The notes under the pieces: model-generated
Databases searched by the model: none
What the model saw: only the letters and a program-made list of their open reading frames with translations
What the model was told of the DNA's origin: nothing
Shown: positions 1 to 5,775 of the stretch, one piece after another
Layout: each line of letters begins with the position of its first letter
Position numbering within the stretch: position 1 is the stretch's first letter
Assembly: GCA_036745245.1 (NCBI GenBank)
Contig: DAIOGN010000079.1
Location: 1-16,580, forward strand
Source of the DNA: DAIOGN01 sp036745245
Lineage (GTDB): Bacteria > Zixibacteria > MSB-5A5 > JAUVRN01
DNA length: 16,580 nucleotides
Direction: 5' to 3'
Position numbers and translations under genes: made by a program

Positions 1-1141
1 GACTGCGAGCCTCCTGATTGAGCTGCGACTCCTGGTATCCCTGAGCCGCCATCAACAGCCAGTCCACATCGTACTTCTCTCCGTATTTCTGGAAGTACTC
101 CACGAGCGTGAGGAACTTCTTTCGCTCGGTTGAGGAGGCGGCGTTCCTGACGTATTTCGTGTTCTTGAGGTAGCGCGCCAGGATCTGGTCTCCCTGCGTA
201 GTCCCTGCAGCGTAGCGCACCAGGAAGCTGTCGAGCGATGCCTTGAGCTCCGGGCTCCCCTTGCGCATGGCCCAGCCAATGTCGCCGCCGGTGCGCACGG
301 CGACACTGTCATGCACCTTGACCTTTGTGAAGACCCGCTTCCAGAAGTTTGCCTTGTGCTGGTCCACGATGATGAGCGGCACGAGCCCCGCGTTCACCAT
401 CTCCATCAGATCCTCGTCTTCCAGCGTCTCGGGTGCCTCCTTGAGGATCACACCGGGCTTGAGTTCGGCGGCAAAGTGGTGGTTCAATGCATCCAGACTC
501 TCGTAGTAGCTCGAAGACTTCCGAACAAAGACCTCTTTGCCCGCCAGGTCTTCCACACTGGAAATCGTAACGGAGTCGGGTCCTGACACCACCAGCTCAC
601 TGACGTTTCGATACACGGGTTCGGAGAAGTCAACCTGCTCCTTTCGCGCATCGGTAACCGTGAGGTTGGACGCCGCGATATCTCCCTCGCCGGCGACCAG
701 CGCTTTCAACAAATCGCCCCGCCGTACCGGGACGAACACCACGTGCACTTTGACATGCCGGTGTTTCAGCTGTTTGCTCTTGGCCAGCTTCTTGTTCAAG
801 TCCGTTTCGAACTGGCGGAAGATGTCGTAGGTTGTGCCGCGCTGGACGCCTTTGTCCACGAAGTAGGAGGTCTTGCTGTACACCGTGAGAACTCGAATGA
901 ATCGCCGTTCGATCATCCCGTCGAGATCGCCGGTCCACGGCCTCATCACTTCATCGGGTGCGATGGTCAGTTCTTCACGCTCCGCCGGCTCGGACGGCGG
1001 ATCTGCCTGCGCGATGACCTGGCTCGGGCCCCAGCAGAGAGCGCACAGAACGGCCGCGCCTAAAAGGCGCACAAGGGCCCGTCCCTTGTGAGCAGCCAGC
1101 AAGAATCGGATCAAATGCGGCATCGTAGTTGACAGGGGCAT
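1..1141 (-). CDS. MltF-like membrane-bound lytic murein transglycosylase, 3' end missing
   Basis: The frame is open from an ATG at 1141 to the window edge: 380 residues with no stop. A hydrophobic N-terminus with a likely cleavage after AQA (residue 46) marks export to the periplasm. Residues about 80-330 match a family 3 solute-binding domain, including an ALVAGEGDIAASNLTVT stretch and DFSEPVY. The last 25 residues enter a lytic transglycosylase domain: VDWLLMAAQGYQES places the expected catalytic Glu at 371. This SBP-plus-SLT order is that of MltF (YfhD), which cleaves peptidoglycan glycan strands to 1,6-anhydromuropeptides. The start at 1141 is chosen for a GGGAG about 11 bases upstream; a second in-frame ATG ends at 1123. 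The rest of the catalytic domain lies outside the window, so activity cannot be judged. I leave the symbol empty because only the family is clear. Confidence 0.88.
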   Translation of the reverse strand, partial: MPLSTTMPHLIRFLLAAHKGRALVRLLGAAVLCALCWGPSQVIAQADPPSEPAEREELTIAPDEVMRPWTGDLDGMIERRFIRVLTVYSKTSYFVDKGVQRGTTYDIFRQFETDLNKKLAKSKQLKHRHVKVHVVFVPVRRGDLLKALVAGEGDIAASNLTVTDARKEQVDFSEPVYRNVSELVVSGPDSVTISSVEDLAGKEVFVRKSSSYYESLDALNHHFAAELKPGVILKEAPETLEDEDLMEMVNAGLVPLIIVDQHKANFWKRVFTKVKVHDSVAVRTGGDIGWAMRKGSPELKASLDSFLVRYAAGTTQGDQILARYLKNTKYVRNAASSTERKKFLTLVEYFQKYGEKYDVDWLLMAAQGYQESQLNQEARS

Positions 1142-1342
1142 CGGATTGACGTCTCCCGGTGTGGTTTCATTCTGGGTGGACGGGCAAAACTCGGAACCAG
1201 CATGACTCGCCGCCGGCACCCTTCACCCCGATATTCACTGCGTCTCTACAGGGTAAACGTTTCACCATAATGAACCGCAGGGAGCGCTCCTGGTCAACCC
1301 GCGCGTTGGTGTCCGTCTGCGTCGTCTCGGACGGCAAAGGAC
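1142..1342. other. Intergenic stretch upstream of the MltF-like gene
   Basis: About 200 bases without a credible gene. On the minus strand a weak promoter-like pair, TTGACC (1297-1292) and CATTAT (1272-1267), is separated by 19 bases and would read towards the transglycosylase. A perfect 10-bp palindrome GGAGCGCTCC (1281-1290) lies between the two boxes. The spacing is longer than ideal, so this is only suggestive. No attC core could be found here after the DUF2200 gene. Confidence 0.3.
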
Positions 1343-1693
1343 CTATGCCCGCAGAATCTTCTCCATCGCTTTGCCCTTTGCGAGCTCATCGATCAGTTTG
1401 TCTAAGTAGCGTATTTGCCGCATCAGCGGATCTTCGATTTCTTCCACGCGAATACCACACACCACGCCTTTGATCATCGCGCTGTTTGGATGAATGGCAG
1501 GAGCTTGAGCGAAGAAGGTTTCAAAATCGTTCTCCTGCTTGATTTGCTGCTCTAGTCCCGCCTGGCTATAGCCGGTTAACCAGCAGATGATTTGGTCGAC
1601 CTCTTCCTTCGTACGATTCTTGCGTTCCGCTTTTTGAACGTACAGTGGATACACTCGGGCAAATGTCATCGCGAAAACGTGGTTTCTTGGCAT
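1343..1693 (-). CDS. DUF2200 family protein
   Basis: A 116-residue cytosolic protein. I recognise the DUF2200 pattern: 'MTFARVYPLYVQKAERKNRT' near the N-terminus, WLTGYSQAGLEQQ in the middle, then FFAQAPAIHPNSAMIKGVVC, EIEDPLMRQIRYLDKLIDEL and a C-terminal GKAMEKILR. The family is widespread and small, and I know of no established biochemical role. The length is normal and all blocks are present, so the gene looks intact. The ATG at 1693 is chosen over the upstream GTG (1699) because a perfect AGGAGG (1706-1701) sits 7 bases before it. The stop of the upstream membrane-protein ORF lies between that SD and the ATG. Base composition is clearly less GC-rich than the purL-aro genes, in line with acquisition as an integron cassette. 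The function is unknown. Confidence 0.88.
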   Translation of the reverse strand: MPRNHVFAMTFARVYPLYVQKAERKNRTKEEVDQIICWLTGYSQAGLEQQIKQENDFETFFAQAPAIHPNSAMIKGVVCGIRVEEIEDPLMRQIRYLDKLIDELAKGKAMEKILRA

Positions 1694-1695
1694 CG

Positions 1696-2133
1696 TCACT
1701 CCTCCTGCGGCTCAGGGCACGATACGCATGATGTCCGCGACATGGTCGAAACAGATGTAGGTTGCGGGGCGCCGTACGACGGCACCGCGCCAGCACGAAC
1801 CGCGGCAGACCGGGACATCAGCTTCATGTGTGTGTTAGATAGTGGTCCATTGGTCCGTAAGCTGCCGTTCTGAATCTTTCGCAAGTTGTTGATAATCCCG
1901 ACAATGAAGATCGGAAACCAGAACAAAACGCCAAGAGCACCCACAACCAAACACCACCAGGTTCGACCCCACCCAATTAGTGCACCATCAGAGGACAAGA
2001 TCATCCGCCGGGCGCGGAAGCCACATCGGAGGGCGTAGAGCGATCCGAAGCCCGCAAGCCAAAGGAACGAAAAGAGCACTCCGCGCGAGAGCATCGCGTC
2101 GAGGTCTTTCTGGCTGACACGAGGGTCTGTCAT
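1696..2133 (-). CDS. Small two-TM membrane protein with an attC-encoded tail
   Basis: A 145-residue ORF that I do not recognise by family. Residues 17-35 and 60-82 are hydrophobic and look like two membrane helices (SFLWLAGFGSLYAL and CLVVGALGVLFWFPIFIVGII). They are joined by a basic loop with CGFRARRM and a GWGRTWW motif. The tail after NNLRKIQNG is low in hydrophobicity and rich in Ser, Arg and Pro. From about residue 98 onward the DNA has the features of a degenerate attC site (1715-1840), so the last 48 residues are probably read-through of a recombination site and not an ancestral domain. The start has no clear Shine-Dalgarno. The stop (1696-1698) sits just before the DUF2200 start, so the two may be translationally coupled. 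It may be a genuine cassette gene whose original stop has been lost. Confidence 0.6.
   Translation of the reverse strand: MTDPRVSQKDLDAMLSRGVLFSFLWLAGFGSLYALRCGFRARRMILSSDGALIGWGRTWWCLVVGALGVLFWFPIFIVGIINNLRKIQNGSLRTNGPLSNTHMKLMSRSAAVRAGAVPSYGAPQPTSVSTMSRTSCVSCPEPQEE
1715..1840 (-). other. Degenerate attC-like site (integron cassette)
   Basis: Read on the minus strand, the site opens with ATCTAAC (1840-1834), a full match to the RYYYAAC attC core. TGATGTCC lies inside it and pairs with GGACATCA at the other end (plus strand 1729-1736 and 1813-1820). The centre, 1759-1800, folds as an imperfect hairpin with GGTT/AACC ends. The opposite core, expected as GTTAGAT, reads CGTGCCC, so that end is decayed. 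The site lies directly before the DUF2200 gene, as a cassette boundary should. The overall plan (two cores, inner arms, central hairpin, about 126 bases) fits long attC sites, but the damaged core keeps confidence moderate. Confidence 0.5.
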
Positions 2134-2166
2134 CGCGTCGCGCCAACCGTCTGCTGCATCGAGTTG
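2134..2166 (-). other. Possible collapsed attC remnant between GNAT and membrane protein genes
   Basis: Only 33 bases separate these genes. On the minus strand they contain an inverted repeat CCGTCT...AGACGG. They also have pieces that resemble the two ends of an attC joined together: AGCAACTCGATGCAGCAGAC, then GGTTGGCG. A normal attC would be at least about 57 bases, so this would be a site that has lost its centre. It could also be ordinary spacer. Confidence 0.25.
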
Positions 2167-2718
2167 CTAGACGGCGGGGGATGGGTCAGGCCCGACTTTG
2201 AGCGCCTCATCGTGGAGAATGGAGTAGATCTCTACGTCGTGATATCGGCCTTGGTTGTACCATGCCCCTCGGGCGGTCCCCTCGTGGCGGAAGCCGCACT
2301 TCTCGGCCATACGCCGGGATGCTGCGTTGTCGGGGTGTATCACGAGGCGGATACGGTTGATGGGCTTCGTCTCGAAGAGGTAGCGGACCATGAGATTGAC
2401 AGCATCGGTCATCGTTCCGCGGCCGCGCGACCCCTTCGCATAGAGAATGTATGAGAGCTCGTACTCGCTAAGGTAGTTGACGGTCTTGAAGAACTCGATG
2501 TGGCCGATGATCTCGTCGCGGTTGTCGAGAATGACGAGAAGGCCCTCGTCATTTGTCCAGAAGCCCGTGTCATGGAACTGCTTGTTGAAAGCGGTTTGCG
2601 AGAGGATCCCGCGGGGGAAGAATTCGCCCCGATTGTCGATGCTGACATGGAAGCCGTAGAGGTTTCCTAGGTCAGCCTCCTGGACTGGTCGCAGAGTGAC
2701 TGACTTGCCTTTCAACAT
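2167..2718 (-). CDS. GNAT family N-acetyltransferase (RimJ/RimL type)
   Basis: A 183-residue cytosolic enzyme expected to move an acetyl group from acetyl-CoA to an amine. The N-terminal VTLRPVQEADL is the usual opening of the RimJ/RimL branch. IIGHIEFF (residues 70-77) and ELSYILYAKGSRGRGTMTDAV (87-107) supply the beta-4 strand and the pyrophosphate-binding loop (RGRGT). NAASRRMAEKCGFRHEGTAR (131-150) is the typical motif B region. The substrate cannot be named: members modify ribosomal proteins, aminoglycosides, amino acids or polyamines. The start is supported by GGAGGAG a few bases upstream. It sits immediately after the strong attC at 2753-2851, which makes it the first gene of its cassette. 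GNATs are among the most common genes in integron cassettes. Confidence 0.9.
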   Translation of the reverse strand: MLKGKSVTLRPVQEADLGNLYGFHVSIDNRGEFFPRGILSQTAFNKQFHDTGFWTNDEGLLVILDNRDEIIGHIEFFKTVNYLSEYELSYILYAKGSRGRGTMTDAVNLMVRYLFETKPINRIRLVIHPDNAASRRMAEKCGFRHEGTARGAWYNQGRYHDVEIYSILHDEALKVGPDPSPAV

Positions 2719-2752
2719 GGCTCCTCCAAACCCTGAGCACGCGTTCCCCGAC

Positions 2753-2851
2753 GCCTAACATCCAAGCGTCAGCTGCGGGCCGGCCGGGCGCGGGGCGTGC
2801 CCCGCACGACCCGTGACGGGCCGGAACGTCAGCTGGATGCGATTGTTCGGC
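2753..2851 (-). other. attC recombination site (59-base element type)
   Basis: On the minus strand the site runs from GCCGAAC (2851-2845) to GTTAGGC (2759-2753). These core boxes are complementary except at one position. Inside them, the same block appears in both arms as CATCCAGCTGACG and CAGCTGACGCTTGGATG, pairing through CAGCTG with unpaired bases, as attC arms do. The centre holds a perfect hairpin, GCGGGGC-GT-GCCCCGC (2790-2805). The site begins 4 bases after the lipoprotein stop codon and ends 34 bases before the GNAT start, which is where a cassette junction should be. This is the best-preserved attC in the window. Confidence 0.8.
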
Positions 2852-2855
2852 GCTC

Positions 2856-3419
2856 CTACAAGTGGGTATGAGCAAAGACTACTCCGTCTATAACCCACAG
2901 TAAATCGGCTTTGCGATATACGCAAAGTGCGCCCTGATTCGAGCTTCCGGCGTACCAGAGTGCCAGGTCACGATCACGATTGAACCCGACTCGCGTTAGT
3001 AAAGAGAGTTCAGGCCTCGATCGAGGGTACCTCAGGCGCAATTGAGCCTCTAACCCTTGGTTGTGTATACCCACATTTGAGAAGATGGAATCCAGTGCGG
3101 CAGGTGTCAGGATCACAATAGGAAGTCGCGTTGCCAGTTCAGGCCACACGTCTTGGCGAGCCGCGCTTTTCGCTACGTAATCTTGAACCAAATCCTGGGA
3201 AAGCGAATCGGGCGCCTCAAGCAACATGTGTGCGCCCGACAGAAACACACCATGAATGAGCAAAGTCGAGTCGCTCGCAAAATAGGCTTCATACTCGCGA
3301 CCCAGAATGGAAACCACGAAATCCAACTCCTCGTCTCCGGAGTGCTGAGCCGTGGCCGGATGCTGTCCAGTTCCGCATCCCAGAAGGACAGCAGCGATGA
3401 GTAAGAGTGCACTGTTCAT
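2856..3419 (-). CDS. Putative lipoprotein of unknown function
   Basis: A 187-residue protein that I cannot place in a family. The N-terminus, MNSALLLIAAVLLGCGTG, is a lipoprotein signal with an LLGC lipobox and Cys15 as the expected lipidated residue. The mature part has no further membrane helix. It includes LDFVVSILGREYEAYFAS (residues 32-49), a middle with RLPIVILTPAALDSIFSNVG (98-117) and an Arg-rich LRLRYPRSRPELSLLTRVGF stretch (127-146). This is a plausible soluble domain anchored to a membrane. There is no good Shine-Dalgarno; the ATG lies 9 bases after a GTTAGGC attC core, a common cassette arrangement. The stop is followed within 4 bases by the attC at 2753-2851. Composition is less GC-rich than the core genes. 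It is probably a cassette-borne orphan. Confidence 0.7.
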   Translation of the reverse strand: MNSALLLIAAVLLGCGTGQHPATAQHSGDEELDFVVSILGREYEAYFASDSTLLIHGVFLSGAHMLLEAPDSLSQDLVQDYVAKSAARQDVWPELATRLPIVILTPAALDSIFSNVGIHNQGLEAQLRLRYPRSRPELSLLTRVGFNRDRDLALWYAGSSNQGALCVYRKADLLWVIDGVVFAHTHL

Positions 3420-3428
3420 AAATGATGC

Positions 3429-3486
3429 GCCTAACAGGTATCAGACGGACCGCCGAATTGCCCGCCAAGTTGAGTTATTGTTCGTA
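3429..3486 (-). other. Short attC-like site upstream of the lipoprotein gene
   Basis: On the minus strand it ends with a perfect GTTAGGC core (3435-3429), identical to the one in the strong attC. It begins with TACGAAC (3486-3480), an imperfect core. The 58-base length is that of the shortest attC sites. The arms share AACA and TCAGAC/TCAAC with one unpaired G. No good central hairpin is seen. It could be a worn attC, or the recombined end of an attI site. Confidence 0.4.
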
Positions 3487-3569
3487 TATGCTGCGAGATA
3501 CAGGGAATCGGTTTGCGCCCCAAGTCCGTCGATGCGACCGGCATACCTCTCACGGATCGGCCCTCAGAG

Positions 3570-3597
3570 GAGTGTTATACGGATCAGTATAACACTC
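3570..3597. repeat. Perfect 28-base inverted repeat (11-6-11)
   Basis: The arms GAGTGTTATAC and GTATAACACTC are exact reverse complements around a 6-base centre, GGATCA. The element is AT-rich in a GC-rich setting. No T-run follows on either side, so it does not look like an intrinsic terminator. An operator for a dimeric regulator, or a binding site for a recombinase, would have this symmetry. On the minus strand it also holds TATACT, a fair -10 box, which would point towards the cassette genes. Confidence 0.6.
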
Positions 3598-3648
3598 GAA
3601 CGGGTCGGGAGAAAGCCCCTCTCACGGGCACCGACTATAGGCTGGCCG

Positions 3649-5646
3649 CTAGCCGACGCGCACGGGCAGCACCACCATCGTGCGCCCCTGCCACAACAGC
3701 CGGCGCTGAATCGAGAAGGCCGTCTGGTTGTGGAGGAAACGATGGAACCACGACTCTTCCTCGAACACCAGCTGTCCCGCGAAAAACGTGGCTTTCGGAT
3801 ACTCCTCCGCCACGGTGGCGCATAATTCCACCGCTTCGTCGACCACCTCCGTGCCCATAGCCAGTCGATAGGTGGCGGGGTAGTCGAGGTAGGCGGCGAG
3901 TTTGACGTACTTTTGAAGAGCCTCGTCCAGATGATCCTTGATCGAATCGATCTGCTCTGAGCCCTTTAACTCGGCCGAGTCGATGACGCCCACGCTCACG
4001 AATACAACGTTCTTGAATTGATCGGGAAAAAACCGGAACACATTCAAGAGGGTGTGAATCCCCAGGCCCCCGTACCCGGCGACCAGCACCACGGCGGTGG
4101 GATCTTCCTTCCGGAGGGGTGTCGTCGGCAGGCTCACACCATCGACATGGAGGTCGACGAAGTCCTTATCGAGACCCGTGAGTTTGGAGTACACGGCGCG
4201 GTAGTGGGAGCGAATGGCGAAACAAAGGGTCACCAAAAGCCCTGTGACCACCACCGTGAGCCAGCCACCGTGCGTGAACTTCTCGATGACGGTGACGATG
4301 AGCACCGAGAAGCACACCAGGAATCCCACTCCGAACAGGGACATGCGCCGCACCCTGTGCTTCTGTCCCTTGCGCTTGATCCACAAGAGGAGCATCCCGA
4401 ACATGGACAGAGAAAACGTGAGGAACACGTTGATGCTGTACATCACCACCAGGTTGTGGGTGTTACCGCGGGTGTACAGAACCATGGCGAGAGCGGCCAG
4501 GCCCATGGCTACGATGCCGTTCTGAGTGGTGAGGCGGTCGGACAGGGCCGCCAGCCCGCGCGGCACCCAGGAATCGACGGCCATCGTGGCCATCACGCGT
4601 GGGCCGTCGAGAAAACCGGCCTGCGCGGCCACCACCAGCAGGGCCCCTGCCGCAAACAGAGCGGCCACGACGAAGGCATGTCCGAAGGGGAGGTAGTCGG
4701 AGACGCTCTGAGCCAGCACGGCGTTGAGTGTCTTGCCTGGCTCATGCGAGATGTCGAACAGCATGTAGCACCAGATCAGGCCGCCGGCTGTGATCGCGAG
4801 CGAAACGGCCATGTACATCATGGTGCGCTTCGCCGTGCGCACACGCGGTTCGCGCATGATCGGCATGCCGTTGGAGACGGCCTCCAGCCCCGTGTAGGTG
4901 CCGCCGCCCATGGCAAAGGCCCGCGCAAAGATGACGAACAGCCCTCCATAACCGAGCACTCCGACAGAGTCTTGAAAGCGCTGCACGTTGGTGTCGACCA
5001 CTGCAGGCAGTTGGTCCAGGTGGGCCACCACTCCCGTGCCGATGAGCACGGCGTGCGTAACCACGAACAGAAAGAAGACGGGGGCCAGGATCAGCACCGA
5101 CTCTCGTACCCCGCGAATGTTGAGAATCATCAGCCCCAGAATCAGAATCAACACCACCGGCAGCTTGAAAACGTGCCATTCCACAGGGGCCAGGCTGAAG
5201 AGCGCATCTCCGGCCGCGGCCAACGACACGGCAATCGTAAGCGCGTAGTCCACGAGCAGTGCGCAGCCAGACACCACGCCCAGCCGGGGACCGAGCAGAC
5301 GGGAGGCCACCAGGTAGCCACCTCCGCCGCCGGGGAATTCCTCGATGATTCTGCTGTAGCTTACGGCGATGATGAACACAGTAAGAGCTGTGGCAAGGGC
5401 CAGACCGAACGCCAGATACGTATGCGAACCCAGGGCACGAAATGCCTCTTCGGGTCCGTAGGCCGACGACGACAGACCATCGGCGCCCAGTCCGATCCAC
5501 GCCAGAATCGGAATCAGCGTGAGGCGATGAAAGAGGCCTGCCTCGGAGACGTCGCGCGGTCGCCCCACGAGGAGACGGCGAAGACGCTGTCCGAATCCCT
5601 TGGGAGGGTGGTCGTGGTGCGGGGAGTGGGGAGTCTCGGTGGTCAC
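3649..5646 (-). CDS. APC-superfamily permease, KimA/YdaO-like (probable K+ or amino acid uptake)
   Basis: A 665-residue inner-membrane transporter. Residues about 42-490 carry many hydrophobic helices of the APC fold. The first helix contains LGADGLSSSAYGPEEA with Asp56 and Tyr63. In KimA-type potassium importers, an Asp and a Tyr seven residues apart in the matching helix contact the ion. GGGGGYLVASRLLGPRLG (94-111) is a typical APC loop. The last 150 residues form a soluble cytosolic domain (VVLVAGYGGLGIHTLLNVF, then VEEEYP-like and FFAGQLVFEEESWFHRFLHN stretches), which is also a KimA trait. Potassium transport is an inference; a plain amino acid permease annotation is the alternative. The start is GTG at 5646 with no strong Shine-Dalgarno, and no ATG lies near. 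The antisense ORF across this gene is a shadow. Confidence 0.82.
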   Translation of the reverse strand: MTTETPHSPHHDHPPKGFGQRLRRLLVGRPRDVSEAGLFHRLTLIPILAWIGLGADGLSSSAYGPEEAFRALGSHTYLAFGLALATALTVFIIAVSYSRIIEEFPGGGGGYLVASRLLGPRLGVVSGCALLVDYALTIAVSLAAAGDALFSLAPVEWHVFKLPVVLILILGLMILNIRGVRESVLILAPVFFLFVVTHAVLIGTGVVAHLDQLPAVVDTNVQRFQDSVGVLGYGGLFVIFARAFAMGGGTYTGLEAVSNGMPIMREPRVRTAKRTMMYMAVSLAITAGGLIWCYMLFDISHEPGKTLNAVLAQSVSDYLPFGHAFVVAALFAAGALLVVAAQAGFLDGPRVMATMAVDSWVPRGLAALSDRLTTQNGIVAMGLAALAMVLYTRGNTHNLVVMYSINVFLTFSLSMFGMLLLWIKRKGQKHRVRRMSLFGVGFLVCFSVLIVTVIEKFTHGGWLTVVVTGLLVTLCFAIRSHYRAVYSKLTGLDKDFVDLHVDGVSLPTTPLRKEDPTAVVLVAGYGGLGIHTLLNVFRFFPDQFKNVVFVSVGVIDSAELKGSEQIDSIKDHLDEALQKYVKLAAYLDYPATYRLAMGTEVVDEAVELCATVAEEYPKATFFAGQLVFEEESWFHRFLHNQTAFSIQRRLLWQGRTMVVLPVRVG

Positions 5647-5701
5647 GTTAGCGTGCCCGAAAGCGCGAACTCAGGTTCGGCGCCGGGTTCGGGGCAAGAT
5701 A

Positions 5702-5711
5702 NNNNNNNNNN
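5702..5711. other. Assembly gap (10 N)
   Basis: Ten undetermined bases lie in the leader between the permease and rlmD. The 5-mer AGATA stands directly on both sides (5697-5701 and 5712-5716), so the contig ends may overlap and the true gap size is unknown. Sequence upstream of the permease may be missing. The rest of 5647-5775 shows no terminator or promoter that I would defend. Confidence 0.95.
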
Positions 5712-5775
5712 AGATATCGGCCGCTGCCCGTGCGCACCTCAATTGAATTGGGCTCGAACTGCCTGGCCGGTCCGG

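Larger units (their letters stand above)
1343..3486 (-). mobile_element. Integrase-less integron cassette cluster (CALIN-like)
   Basis: Four short, functionally unrelated genes lie in the same orientation, each close to an attC or attC-like site: lipoprotein, GNAT, membrane protein and DUF2200. One attC is convincing and two are degenerate. The genes are visibly less GC-rich than the purL-aro block. No tyrosine recombinase of the IntI type is encoded anywhere in the window. Known families with this layout are called clusters of attC sites lacking integron-integrases. The left boundary is unclear because no site was found after DUF2200. Confidence 0.6.
3420..3648. other. Gene-free stretch between permease and cassette cluster
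   Basis: These 229 bases have no credible ORF on either strand. They contain the attC-like site at 3429-3486, the perfect inverted repeat at 3570-3597, and a 10-base direct repeat CCTCTCACGG at 3546-3555 and 3618-3627 that brackets the inverted repeat. No clear intrinsic terminator follows the permease stop. No intI gene is present. Confidence 0.6.

Noticed and set aside
1291..1313. An attC site closing the DUF2200 cassette
   Set aside because: The GGTCAAC and GTTGGTG pieces are only 6 bases apart and do not match the core consensus well, and no arms or central hairpin are present.
3570..3597. A dif or pdif site, because the 11-6-11 layout is the same
   Set aside because: XerC/XerD arms usually end in TAA and begin with TTATG next to the 6-base centre. 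These arms have TAC and GTATA there and are perfectly symmetric, which dif sites are not. I keep the element as an unexplained repeat.
3600..3648. An intrinsic terminator after the permease
   Set aside because: The best stem on the minus strand is only 4 bp (GCCC/GGGC) with a broken T-run.
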